This document shows, in pieces, positions 44,939 to 53,892 of a DNA stretch of 64,000 bases. The notes beneath the pieces were generated by a model, which made no database searches, was not told the origin of the DNA, and was given only the letters and a program-made list of their open reading frames with translations. This DNA is from Bacteroidota bacterium. GTDB lineage: Bacteria; Bacteroidota; Bacteroidia; Flavobacteriales_D; Crocinitomicaceae. The stretch's first letter is position 1. Every line of letters begins with the position of its first letter. A program made the translations under genes and the position numbers. The stretch is from NCBI GenBank assembly GCA_006226425.1, contig SBGX01000011.1, positions 1 through 64,000 of the forward strand, written 5' to 3'.

Positions 44939-45829
44939 TTGAAAAGATCACAGTTATTCTTTTTCTATTTATTGGGGGCTTATGTGGTACTCCAGTTCAG
45001 CTGGTGGGCCTATCATTTGATCCAGCTAACAAGGGAAACGGGAGCAGCCGAAATTCAGGTCCAAAAAAGAATCTGGATGATCATCGGAGAGGGACTGGTC
45101 TTTTTCATGATTTTACTTTTCGGAATCTGGAGAATGGTGCGGTCCATGAAGAAAGAACATCGCCTGGCGCAACGTCAGCAAAACTTTCTTCTATCGGTAA
45201 CTCATGAGTTGAAGACCCCAATCGCTGCCACGAAATTGTATCTCCAGACCCTAAAGAAAAGAGAGTTTGACCGGGAGAAACAGGAACAAATGTTGACGCA
45301 GGCCATCCAGGAGAACGAACGTCTGGATGAATTGGTCGAGGCCGTATTAATTTCCGCCAGAATCGAAAACAGAACGGTGAGTTTGCATCCCGAAACATTG
45401 GATTTGGTCAGGATGTTGGAAGAATTGCGCGAAAAATATCAATTGCGCTTGGGAAAAGAGTGGATTCAATTGAAAACTCCAGAAAAAATGGAGTTGAGAT
45501 CTGATCCATTCATCCTGAAAACAATTCTAATTAATTTGATTGAGAACGCGTTAAAATATGCCGGAACGGAAAAGGCCCTGGAAGTTTCGGTAGAAAGAGC
45601 AGAAGAACAAATAAAAATTCGGGTGGCGGATCAGGGGCCTGGTATTCCGGGAGATCAGCTGCATCGGGTTTTTGAAAAGTTCACCCGGTTGGAAAACGAA
45701 GAAACACGATCAAAAAAAGGAACCGGATTGGGACTTTTTATCGTTCGCGAGTTCGTGCGCCTGGCCGGTGGTAAAATTAATTATGTGCCGAATGTCCCGA
45801 AAGGGGCTATTTTTGAAATAGTATTATGA
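44939..45829 (+). CDS. Sensor histidine kinase
   Basis: A 296-residue kinase with two membrane helices (about 5-25 and 45-65) and almost no periplasmic loop, so it probably senses within the membrane or cytoplasm. The H-box is LLSVTHELKTPIAATKLYL, the N-box LINLIENALKYAG, the G1 box DQGPGIPGD and the G2 box KKGTGLGLFIVREF. Translation begins at a TTG 9 bases after purF; no better start exists because membrane helix 1 follows at once. It overlaps gpmI by four bases (ATGA). No response regulator is nearby. Confidence 0.9.
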   Translation: MKRSQLFFFYLLGAYVVLQFSWWAYHLIQLTRETGAAEIQVQKRIWMIIGEGLVFFMILLFGIWRMVRSMKKEHRLAQRQQNFLLSVTHELKTPIAATKLYLQTLKKREFDREKQEQMLTQAIQENERLDELVEAVLISARIENRTVSLHPETLDLVRMLEELREKYQLRLGKEWIQLKTPEKMELRSDPFILKTILINLIENALKYAGTEKALEVSVERAEEQIKIRVADQGPGIPGDQLHRVFEKFTRLENEETRSKKGTGLGLFIVREFVRLAGGKINYVPNVPKGAIFEIVL

Positions 45830-47346
45830 CAAAGAAAGTAGGATTGATCATCCTGGATGGATGGGGAATAGGAGATCACAGTGGATCTGATGCAATTTAT
45901 CAGGCGAACACGCCATGCATGGATGGCCTGATGAAAAATTATCCGAATGCACGTTTGACGACTTTTGGAGAACAGGTTGGATTGCCAGAAGGACAAATGG
46001 GAAATTCGGAAGTCGGTCACCTGAATATCGGAGCCGGAAGAATTGTTTACCAGGAACTGACCAGGATCAACAAATCAATTCGCGAAGGAGATTTTTTTCA
46101 GAACCAGGTACTTTTAAAAGCATTTCAGACCGCTCGGGAACAAGGAAAACCGGTGCACTTTATCGGTCTGGTTTCCAAAGGAGGGGTACACAGTTCGCAA
46201 GAACATTTGTATGCTCTTTGCAAAATGGCAGAAGAACAGGGCATTGAACAATCCTATATTCATGCGTTTACGGATGGGAGAGATTGTGACCCCGAAAGTG
46301 GTTTAACTTTCATGAAAGAACTGTTGCGTCCAGAGCATCTGCGGCAAAGTAAGTTGGCTTCGATCGTAGGGCGATACTATGCCATGGATCGGGACAAGCG
46401 ATGGGAGCGCGTCAAAAAGGCCTATGATTTGTTGGTACATGGACGGGGAACGGCATTTGAAGATCCAATTGAAGCCATACAGGCCTCTTATAATGCAGGA
46501 GTGACTGACGAGTTCATTGAACCAATTGTGTTGCAGGAAAATGGAGTGGCCGTGGGAAGCATTCAGGAAGGAGACGTCGTGATTTCGTTCAATTTCCGTA
46601 CAGACCGTCCACGTGAGATTAGTATGGCATTGTGTCAGCAGGATTTTCCGGAACATGAAATGAAACGTCTGAATTTGCATTATTTCACGATGACCAATTA
46701 CGATGCAAGCTTTCAGAACGTGTCGGTCATTTTTGACAAGGAAAATCTGGAGAACACCCTTGGAGAGATTGTTTCGAAAGTCAATAAATCACAGTTGCGA
46801 ATTGCAGAGACAGAAAAGTATCCACACGTGACCTTTTTCTTTAGTGGAGGAAGAGAAGCTGAGTTTGAACTTGAAAGTCGAATTTTGGTGAGTTCTCCCA
46901 AAGTAGCGACCTACGATCTGCAACCGGAAATGAGCGCGTTCGAAGTACGGGACCGTCTGATTGATCATTTAGATCAACACGGACCTGATTTTTTCTGTTT
47001 GAATTTCGCCAATCCGGATATGGTTGGTCACACGGGGGTTTACGAGGCCATTGTTAAGGCAGTTGAAACAGTAGATTCCTGTTTGGATAGCGTCATTGCC
47101 AAAGCACGTGAGTTGGGGTATGAACTAGTGGTGATTGCAGATCATGGGAATGCAGATCAAACAAAGAATCCGGATGGCTCGCCACATACGGCACATACGC
47201 TAAACCCGGTACCAGTAATTTTAGTGACGGAGCAGGATGTCCGTATCGTGGATGGAATTTTGGCAGATGTGGCCCCAACAATTCTCGATCGAATGGGACT
47301 GGCGGCACCGATTGAAATGACCGGACAAAGCCTCGTTCGAAAATAA
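45826..47346 (+). CDS. gpmI: 2,3-bisphosphoglycerate-independent phosphoglycerate mutase
   Basis: GpmI interconverts 3- and 2-phosphoglycerate in glycolysis and gluconeogenesis using a phosphoserine intermediate and two Mn ions. The 506-residue product opens with LIILDGWGIGDHSGSDAI, carries the catalytic Ser in QMGNSEVGHLNIGAGR, HAFTDGRDCDP and GRYYAMDRDKRWER in the transferase domain, and metal ligands in NFANPDMVGHTG and VIADHGNADQ. Length and motifs are complete. It overlaps the histidine kinase gene. Confidence 0.98.
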   Translation: MTKKVGLIILDGWGIGDHSGSDAIYQANTPCMDGLMKNYPNARLTTFGEQVGLPEGQMGNSEVGHLNIGAGRIVYQELTRINKSIREGDFFQNQVLLKAFQTAREQGKPVHFIGLVSKGGVHSSQEHLYALCKMAEEQGIEQSYIHAFTDGRDCDPESGLTFMKELLRPEHLRQSKLASIVGRYYAMDRDKRWERVKKAYDLLVHGRGTAFEDPIEAIQASYNAGVTDEFIEPIVLQENGVAVGSIQEGDVVISFNFRTDRPREISMALCQQDFPEHEMKRLNLHYFTMTNYDASFQNVSVIFDKENLENTLGEIVSKVNKSQLRIAETEKYPHVTFFFSGGREAEFELESRILVSSPKVATYDLQPEMSAFEVRDRLIDHLDQHGPDFFCLNFANPDMVGHTGVYEAIVKAVETVDSCLDSVIAKARELGYELVVIADHGNADQTKNPDGSPHTAHTLNPVPVILVTEQDVRIVDGILADVAPTILDRMGLAAPIEMTGQSLVRK

Positions 47347-48360
47347 TTACCGATTCCGAATCCAGTATTCCGCTTCTTTGGACTGGGGCGTATAATCATT
47401 TGCCCAATGAGTGTCGGTGCGTTTCCGATCTGGAAACCATTTCCAGAGAAAGTATCCGCGGAACCAGCTTTTTTCGTTGGAGAAGCTTCGATAAAAGGCT
47501 TCGTAGGCATTTTTTTGCGCCTGCATATTCACTTCCTTCGAACCAGGGTTCCAGGGTTCCATCGCACATTGATCCACACTTTTGTATCCAATCTCTGTAA
47601 ATACAATGGGGAGTCCGAGTGAGTCGGAAAATTGATGCAGGGCATCGCGGATGGGGCTCCAGGAGCGAATCAGTTCCCTCGTCTTTGGCGTTTTTTCATC
47701 GGACAAGGGGAAATAGGCGTTCACTCCGACCCAATCGAGTTGCTTCCAAAAAGGAACCCGCCGATATTCGTCCCAGTTCGCTGCATAGGTTAATTTCCCG
47801 TGATAGATTTGACGAATGGAATCGATCAGGTGAGGCCAAAATTCAGGACAGGCTTCGATGGCCGGTTGCAATTCCGTACCAATACACAAAGCTTCGCATT
47901 TCAAAGAGTCTGCGAGTCGCGCATAGCAGAGGATGTATTTACTGTACTCCTGTTCCCAGCTTTTCCATTTTTCACGATCACTGAAAGTCATGTGTCCTGT
48001 ATAGATGCCCCCCATCCATATTTGAGGCTTGATCAGGCAAGAAATTTGATTATCCCTGGCTAGTTGAGAAGTGATGGAAATACCACTAGTTTTTTCGCCC
48101 CACCATTGTCGCTCAGAACCATAGTAAAGTTTGGCCTGTCCGTTTCTTTGAAAACAAAAGGGCATTTGTGAAATCCAGTTGATTCCCAAATCGGTCAGTT
48201 CCTGGAGGTACTCATCCTTGTTTTCGTAGGGCATGCCCACAAAGCTGACTCCCTCAATCGCAAAGCGACTCAAAGGTGTCTGACCAATTTTTTGACGGTT
48301 TTGACAAGCGCCTAAAACGAGCAAAGAACAAATGATCGCGATATATGCCGCGCGAGACAA
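47347..48360 (-). CDS. Lipoprotein, GH113-like TIM-barrel glycoside hydrolase
   Basis: A 337-residue protein with a lipoprotein signal (MSRAAYIAIICSLLVLGAC; lipobox LGAC) so the mature protein is membrane anchored. The domain follows the TIM-barrel pattern of GH113 endo-mannanase-like proteins: INWISQMPFCFQ, SCLIKPQIWMG, the likely acid/base Glu in CIGTELQPAI, WVGVNAYFPLSD and the likely nucleophile Glu in VFTEIGYKS. Mannanase activity is only a family guess. Translation begins at TTG; the gene starts 3 bases after the S46 peptidase stop, forming an operon. Confidence 0.82.
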   Translation of the reverse strand: MSRAAYIAIICSLLVLGACQNRQKIGQTPLSRFAIEGVSFVGMPYENKDEYLQELTDLGINWISQMPFCFQRNGQAKLYYGSERQWWGEKTSGISITSQLARDNQISCLIKPQIWMGGIYTGHMTFSDREKWKSWEQEYSKYILCYARLADSLKCEALCIGTELQPAIEACPEFWPHLIDSIRQIYHGKLTYAANWDEYRRVPFWKQLDWVGVNAYFPLSDEKTPKTRELIRSWSPIRDALHQFSDSLGLPIVFTEIGYKSVDQCAMEPWNPGSKEVNMQAQKNAYEAFYRSFSNEKSWFRGYFLWKWFPDRKRTDTHWANDYTPQSKEAEYWIRNR

Positions 48361-48363
48361 ATG

Positions 48364-50493
48364 TTATTTTTTAAGCGTCATTTCATCCACAAGGTGGCGG
48401 GCTCCAGAGTATACGTCCATGACCCACATGACATAGCGGATATCGACTACGATATTTCGACAACGACTGGCGTCAAAATGGTAGTCTGACATGGTGCTTT
48501 CCCAGGAACGGTCAAAATTCAGTCCCATCAGGTAACCGTTTTCGTCCAGTACTGGAGAACCGGAGTTCCCTCCAGTTGTATGATTGGAACCTGTGAAGCA
48601 GACCCAAAGTTCTCCATCCTGTGCGTAAGGACCATATTCTCTTTTGTTCGCCAGTTCGACCATACGTTCCTTGATCTCGAAATCAGGGTTTCCTGTGTTG
48701 TATTTTTGAATGATTCCGTCCAGTGTAGTGTGCTCGGTATAAGCCATTCCATCTCGAGGGGCAGAACCTTCAAGCTGTCCGTAAGTGATACGAAGGGTAC
48801 TATTCGCATCGGCCCAATGAGCTTCATTCGGGAACATTTCATACTTTCCGGCAACATAAACTTTGAGAAGTCTGTCCATTTCTTGTTTAAAGCCGCGATA
48901 ACCGGCCAGGTGCTCATCCATGAAACGATCACGTACTTTCTTATAGAAGACGTAGCCGGGATCTTTATCCAACTTCTTCAGACTCTTTGAAGAAAGCTTT
49001 TCCAGGAAAGAGTGATAGCGTTCCGGATCAATCAATACAGATTTGGAATAGATACTCTGTGAAAGGGCCTGAACGGAATTTTTAGAATTCATGAAATCAT
49101 CCAGCTTCAATTGTCGATGATATTCATCTGTCAATAATTCAAAGATTTTTTGATCTACCTGGGCGTCAAAGTCCTTGAAAAAACCAGTGCCTCCTTTTTG
49201 GTAGCGCTTGATCTCTTCGTCGAGTTTTCCTTCTTTTTCCCATTTTTCCAGATCGCGAACAATGCGGTCCATCGTTCGCCCCATTTTGAATAGTTCCGGT
49301 CCAACGTAGAGGTACTCAATTCCCATTTGGTATCTGAAATCAGCCATTGCTCCGGTTTTCATCAACTCGTTCATTTGTCCGATGATAGGACCATATTTTT
49401 TCTTCCATGCATCTTTGGAATTTGCCATCTCCAGATATTTCTTCTCTTTAGCGAGTTTCTTCTCAAGGGCATTTAACTCCTTCAACCCACCGATTTGTCC
49501 GATCCATTTTTTGTAGGCATTGGCAATTCGGGCTTGCTTGGCGGAATACTTGATTCGGGTCTCATCCGAACTTCTCATGGCCGCATCAATGACGGATAGA
49601 GAGAGCTCACGCATTTTGATTCGCGCAGGTCGCTCCTGATCGATGAGGTATTTCAAATTATCGGAAACCAGGTGTTGTTCAGTGCTTCCAGGGAAACCGT
49701 AAACCATCGTAAAATCTCCCTTTTTTCTGTTTTTAAAGGAAATTGGAAGGAAATGCAATGGGGTGTATGGAACATTATTCTCTGAATATTCGGCCGGTTT
49801 ATTGTCTGTTCCCGCATAAATTCGGAAAACAGAAAAATCTCCGGTATGTCTTGGCCAAACCCAGTTGTCTGTGTCCCCACCGAATTTTCCAATTGAGTTG
49901 GGCGGAGTTCCAACCAAACGGACATCTGAAAAAATTTCTTTGATAATCATGTAAAAGTCATTTCCATAATTAAAGGCACGAATTTCAGCTTTGTAGTGAT
50001 TTCCTTCCTGTGCGTCCTCAACTAGTTTCTGAATGTTTTTCTGGATCGCCATCATTTGCTCGCTTTCGTTGTCAGACTCCTTGACTCCAAAGAGAACCGA
50101 TTTGGTGACATCTTCAATACGAACAACCCGGGCAGCTGTTAGCCCTGGATTGGCCAGTTCTTCACTGAAATTTTTGGCCCAAAAACCATTTTTCAGGTAA
50201 TCTTTTTCCAATGAAGAGTGCGATTGAATTTGAGAGTATCCACAGTGGTGATTCGTCAGTAACAAGCCTTTTTTAGAGACAAGTTCCGCCGTACAACCAC
50301 CACCAAAGTGCATAATTGCATCTTTAATACTAGAATGGTTGACACTGTATATTTGATCTGCCGTCAGTTTCATCCCTTTGGCCTGCATGTCTGATTCAAA
50401 GGCTGATAGCAGCGAAGGAATGAGCATTCCCTCTTCTGAGAATCCCAGGGTGAGACTAGATATAAAACCTAAACTGAGGAGTAATTTTTTCAT
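48364..50493 (-). CDS. S46 family dipeptidyl-peptidase (DPP11-like)
   Basis: S46 enzymes are periplasmic serine peptidases that release N-terminal dipeptides, central to peptide use in Bacteroidota. The 709-residue product has a signal peptide (MKKLLLSLGFISSLTLGF), the catalytic His in LLTNHHCGYSQI (His82/83), the Asp in GGDTDNWVWPRHTGDF and the Ser in TTGGNSGSPVLDENG. Just after, GLNFDRSWE has Arg where DPP7 has Gly; in Porphyromonas this Arg sets preference for Asp/Glu at P1 (DPP11), so acidic specificity is inferred. Confidence 0.92.
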   Translation of the reverse strand: MKKLLLSLGFISSLTLGFSEEGMLIPSLLSAFESDMQAKGMKLTADQIYSVNHSSIKDAIMHFGGGCTAELVSKKGLLLTNHHCGYSQIQSHSSLEKDYLKNGFWAKNFSEELANPGLTAARVVRIEDVTKSVLFGVKESDNESEQMMAIQKNIQKLVEDAQEGNHYKAEIRAFNYGNDFYMIIKEIFSDVRLVGTPPNSIGKFGGDTDNWVWPRHTGDFSVFRIYAGTDNKPAEYSENNVPYTPLHFLPISFKNRKKGDFTMVYGFPGSTEQHLVSDNLKYLIDQERPARIKMRELSLSVIDAAMRSSDETRIKYSAKQARIANAYKKWIGQIGGLKELNALEKKLAKEKKYLEMANSKDAWKKKYGPIIGQMNELMKTGAMADFRYQMGIEYLYVGPELFKMGRTMDRIVRDLEKWEKEGKLDEEIKRYQKGGTGFFKDFDAQVDQKIFELLTDEYHRQLKLDDFMNSKNSVQALSQSIYSKSVLIDPERYHSFLEKLSSKSLKKLDKDPGYVFYKKVRDRFMDEHLAGYRGFKQEMDRLLKVYVAGKYEMFPNEAHWADANSTLRITYGQLEGSAPRDGMAYTEHTTLDGIIQKYNTGNPDFEIKERMVELANKREYGPYAQDGELWVCFTGSNHTTGGNSGSPVLDENGYLMGLNFDRSWESTMSDYHFDASRCRNIVVDIRYVMWVMDVYSGARHLVDEMTLKK

Positions 50494-50613
50494 GATGTCT
50501 TGATTTTTGAGCTTAAAGATATTAAATAATCAGTTTTGAGGAAGAACCGTTCATCCAAATGATTTCGGGACACGACGGGCGCTGGTGCAAAAGTGATCTG
50601 CGGATTAATTCCG

Positions 50614-50621
50614 TAACTTTG
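50614..50621 (+). promoter_or_regulatory. TAnnTTTG element four bases before a membrane protein gene
   Basis: TAACTTTG is an exact match that ends four bases before the ATG at 50626, the same spacing as before batC; a leaderless transcript is implied. Confidence 0.5.
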
Positions 50622-50625
50622 TCGT

Positions 50626-51303
50626 ATGCAGTTTATCGAGTTGTTGTTTCGTTTGGGGGTGGTGTTTGCCATATTCAGTTTTTTGTGGGGCTTGATTCAA
50701 TTTGTGCTGACCTTGCTTCGGGGGATGCGAGACAAGACCATTGCGGAAGAGTACCTGTTAAAGTCTGTTCAATACTTGTTTCTGGCAGACGTTACCTTTT
50801 TGTTCTGTCTGACTTCTGTCGAAGAGCAGGAATTAGGAATTCAGGAGGTTTTGATGACAGGAATGATCCTACTACTCTACTTTTTGGGAAAATTGCAAAA
50901 CAGCCAATCCCGGATGAAGCTACTGAATATGAATTTTGGAGGATTGCCAATTAAAATGGCCAGGCCTTTGTTTCATTTACCGACTGAGATTGGGGTCATT
51001 CTCCTCTCAATGGCATTATTCGTTCTTTTTGTATTCTTCCCAGATTGGGCACGAAACCCAATCAGCAATTGGTTCTACGAAAGTATTTTGAACATCGAGG
51101 ATACGCCCGTTTTTGGTTTTGTGTTTAAGGTGATCGGTTTCTTTGTGCTCTTGGGGATTTTGTTCCGCTTACTGAATGGTTTGTCGTTTTTGCTTTCCGG
51201 AAAGCCGATGGTCTCTGTAAACAGAGGTTTCAACTCCGGGAAAAAGGAGAGCGAGGAAGATGATTTTGATCCCTTCGAAGAAGTAGACGATGACGAGCGT
51301 TGA
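50626..51303 (+). CDS. Hypothetical membrane protein (Bacteroidota)
   Basis: A 225-residue protein with about five hydrophobic helices (roughly 5-28, 45-62, 72-88, 120-140, 165-190) and a very acidic cytoplasmic-type C-terminal tail (ESEEDDFDPFEEVDDDER). I do not recognise a family. The ATG chosen lies four bases after a -7 element, and the next gene converges on it with a one-base gap, so it appears to be transcribed alone. Confidence 0.75.
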   Translation: MQFIELLFRLGVVFAIFSFLWGLIQFVLTLLRGMRDKTIAEEYLLKSVQYLFLADVTFLFCLTSVEEQELGIQEVLMTGMILLLYFLGKLQNSQSRMKLLNMNFGGLPIKMARPLFHLPTEIGVILLSMALFVLFVFFPDWARNPISNWFYESILNIEDTPVFGFVFKVIGFFVLLGILFRLLNGLSFLLSGKPMVSVNRGFNSGKKESEEDDFDPFEEVDDDER

Positions 51304-51304
51304 G

Positions 51305-51817
51305 TTATTCGTACTGTTTGATCACATTGATCAAAGCATCCGGCAATCCACTTGCCCCTCGAATCTTGAGTTTTCTGTTTAACTCCCCGGTTTCATGAAC
51401 AACAGCGTCAATAACCACTCGGGGAACGGAACCGCGACGAGCGCGTTCCATACGAATTAACTCTGCCAGCAAGTCGTCCAGAGTTCTTTTTTGTTGATCC
51501 AGGTTATCGGGGTTCCCATCATTGTATGCGTCCATTAGCCGAGTAGCTGGAGTGTCCGCAAAACCGAATCCCATCATCGCTGCGGCTGAAAACTTTCCCT
51601 GAACTATTTTTTGAGAATTCTGATCGGCCAATTTTTGAAGATTTTGGTACGGATCTAGGTTCGATTTATGAGCGGCACTGCTTTTCAGTTGCCTGATTTT
51701 GTTGGCTTCCGGGCGTTGATTTTGAAATTGAAATGTTCCGGTTTGATCCAATTCAGTCGGTCCTGACTGCGGCGAAGATTCCTTGCTTGAGTGAGTTTTC
51801 ATGGTTCTTTTCACCAA
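51305..51817 (-). CDS. Small protein with eCIS-cargo-like N terminus
   Basis: A 170-residue soluble protein, no signal peptide. Residues ~20-75 read TFQFQNQRPEANKIRQLK, then DPYQNLQKLADQNSQ, which resembles the F-x-D/Q-N-R-P-E-A and LQ-x-x-A-D-N pattern found at the N termini of DUF4157-type proteins associated with extracellular contractile injection systems in Bacteroidota. The rest (about 78-170) is a helical domain of unknown function (IRMERARRGSVPRVVIDAVV). No contractile-injection structural gene is in the window. The start could also be the second ATG (MKTHSSKESSPQ) five codons on. Confidence 0.6.
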   Translation of the reverse strand: MVKRTMKTHSSKESSPQSGPTELDQTGTFQFQNQRPEANKIRQLKSSAAHKSNLDPYQNLQKLADQNSQKIVQGKFSAAAMMGFGFADTPATRLMDAYNDGNPDNLDQQKRTLDDLLAELIRMERARRGSVPRVVIDAVVHETGELNRKLKIRGASGLPDALINVIKQYE

Positions 51818-51860
51818 TAAAGATATGCATTTTTTGCGAATTTTGGAACTGATAGATGGA

Positions 51861-53543
51861 TCAAAAATCAGCCGGGCAAACGAAGCTTACCCATTCTCTA
51901 CTAACAGGGTGAAAGAAGGAAATTTGTTCGGCGTGCAAGTAAAGTCGATCTGCTTTTTTTCCATATAGATCATCTCCTTTGATGGGAGCACCCAAACCTA
52001 ATTCATGAGCAGCATGTACGCGGAGTTGATGGGTCCTTCCGCTTCGTGGAAAGAAATGAACCCGTGTCAGACCGTTGGATTCGTCCAGTTTTCGCCAGTC
52101 GGTGAGTGCACTTTTACCATGTTCATAGCACACTAATTGCCGGGGACGGTCGTCCAGATCCACCCGAAGAGGGAGATCAATGCTTCCGGATTCTTGATGG
52201 AGCGTTCCTTCAATGAGCGCCACGTATCTTTTCTCAACGGTGCGTTTAATGAATTGCTTTTGCAGTTGTTTATGGATTTCATTGCTTTTGGCAACAAGAA
52301 GGATTCCGGAAGTAGACATATCCAGCCGATGTACGAGCAGTGGACCAGTTGCTTCGGGATATTTCTTGCGCATACGGCTCAGCACCGAATCCTGGATGTT
52401 TTTCCCGGGAACGGAAAGAAATTCAGGAGCCTTATTGACTAGTAGCAAGTGCTCATCTTCATAAATAATGGGCAAATCCAGGGGGGTGAATTGGGTAAGC
52501 AGCGGGTTGGGGTCTACGTCAATCCCCTGCAACATAAAAGACAGGATGGGTTCGCATTTTCCCCGACAGGAGGGATAAAATTCAGCGTGCTTACGGATTT
52601 CTGATTTCGGGGATTGACCCCACCAAAACTCAGCCAAAGAGAGGGGTTTGAACCCATGTTCAAAAGCGTATTGCAACAATTTTGGGGCAGCACACTCACC
52701 GCTTCCGGCAGGCGGGCTCTGTTGTTTGAAATCCTCAAAAATAGAGAGGACATCTTTCTGTTCTCCCTTACTATTAAGGAAATGATACTGATCGAATAGG
52801 CGCTGCTGAAGCTTTGCGGAACGCAGCTTCCTTTCTTCTTTGAGTTCACTCAATTGTTTGCGGAGCCGTTGACGCAGTTCATGAATTTTTTCCAATTCCT
52901 GGTTCCAGTGTGCACGCGTTTTTTTCAAGGCGATTTGTTCTCGTTTGCTCTGCTCGTTCAAATCGTGTAGGGCAAATTCGAGTTCGCTTCCAACTAACTC
53001 GGCCTTGAATTGTATTCGTTTCTGATTTCTTTCTTGCTTTTCTGCTTTGATTTGATCTTTTAGTCGGCTGATTTGTTGGGCGAATTCCTGTTCTATCTTG
53101 CCTTGTTCGAGATCGAATTCACTCCATCTAGGATCATTTTCCAGCCTTTCGATTTGGTGATTGAGCTCATTGATGAGTTTCTCTTCGTTAGGAAAAAAAC
53201 TTGCTTCACTCAGAAGGTCATAAATGGGAGGGACGAAATGTGCATGGTGATAGCTTCCACCTAATTTTCCTGAGAAAGCAGCTAAGTAGCCGATTTCACC
53301 AAGCTGATTTTCAACGACCAGGACCCCGAACATTTTCCCGATGATCATCCCGGAATCGTCTTTTTCCAGGCCAAAGTTGTGATCTATTTCACACTGACCG
53401 GAAAGATACTCCTGGAGTTCTTTGGCTGCTAGTTTACTAAGCGGATGCACTTCATAGTAGAACGGATAATTAAAGCGTTCAGGCCTCGGAATATCCCGAA
53501 TTTCGTGCTGGAAGTGGTGAAAATGACCTGTTTGACTATTCAT
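51861..53543 (-). CDS. RluA-family pseudouridine synthase with long coiled-coil N-terminal domain
   Basis: A 560-residue RNA pseudouridine synthase. The C-terminal ~200 residues are a normal RluA catalytic domain: IYEDEHLLLVNKAPEFLSVPG, catalytic Asp in LLVHRLDMSTSGILLVA (about residue 403), RTVEKRYVALIEG and FFPRSGRTHQLRVHAAHELG. The N-terminal ~340 residues hold a conserved globular part (YYEVHPLSKLAAKELQEYL), a long coiled coil (about 128-250) and another small domain, unlike the short S4 domain of E. coli RluA. The ATG 53543 is preferred; a longer frame to 53609 overlaps a small gene. The rRNA or tRNA target is unknown. Confidence 0.9.
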   Translation of the reverse strand: MNSQTGHFHHFQHEIRDIPRPERFNYPFYYEVHPLSKLAAKELQEYLSGQCEIDHNFGLEKDDSGMIIGKMFGVLVVENQLGEIGYLAAFSGKLGGSYHHAHFVPPIYDLLSEASFFPNEEKLINELNHQIERLENDPRWSEFDLEQGKIEQEFAQQISRLKDQIKAEKQERNQKRIQFKAELVGSELEFALHDLNEQSKREQIALKKTRAHWNQELEKIHELRQRLRKQLSELKEERKLRSAKLQQRLFDQYHFLNSKGEQKDVLSIFEDFKQQSPPAGSGECAAPKLLQYAFEHGFKPLSLAEFWWGQSPKSEIRKHAEFYPSCRGKCEPILSFMLQGIDVDPNPLLTQFTPLDLPIIYEDEHLLLVNKAPEFLSVPGKNIQDSVLSRMRKKYPEATGPLLVHRLDMSTSGILLVAKSNEIHKQLQKQFIKRTVEKRYVALIEGTLHQESGSIDLPLRVDLDDRPRQLVCYEHGKSALTDWRKLDESNGLTRVHFFPRSGRTHQLRVHAAHELGLGAPIKGDDLYGKKADRLYLHAEQISFFHPVSREWVSFVCPADF

Positions 53544-53581
53544 GTTGTTTTCAGGAGCCTTGCAAAAGTAATGAAAGGAGA

Positions 53582-53731
53582 TTAATCGCTTCGCAGCCCC
53601 AGACAGCAAATAAGTGAAATGAATGCACTGGTGGCTACCAGTACAAGAGCCAGGGGAAGAAGCTGCCAGTTACTTTCCAGATTGATTTCTGAAAGTTGCT
53701 TGAATTGTCTGTATAAAAAATAAATTCTCAT
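53582..53731 (-). CDS. Possible small membrane protein (49 aa)
   Basis: A 49-residue frame starting at ATG 53731: MRIYFLYRQFKQLSEINLES, one hydrophobic helix (LLPLALVLVATSAFISLICCLG) and a short RSD tail. The clean helix with basic N terminus supports coding, but there is no homologue I can name and only weak promoter evidence. It ends 38 bases before the pseudouridine synthase start, same strand. Confidence 0.4.
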   Translation of the reverse strand: MRIYFLYRQFKQLSEINLESNWQLLPLALVLVATSAFISLICCLGLRSD

Positions 53732-53880
53732 GACGATTGTTTTGGACAAAACTATGAGCGAAACAGTGCTTTTTCCCAATCGAAAAGCGCAATAAAGAGA
53801 CTGTTAGTTGCGATTTTCGCAACTGGTAATCAGGAAATTTCGGGCAACAATTTTTAACAATGATGCAACACAGTTTTTGT

Positions 53881-53888
53881 TACCTTTG
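53881..53888 (+). promoter_or_regulatory. TAnnTTTG element four bases before the dCMP deaminase start
   Basis: TACCTTTG is an exact match ending four bases before the GTG at 53893, the same layout as at 20216 and 50614. Confidence 0.5.
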
Positions 53889-53892
53889 CTTA

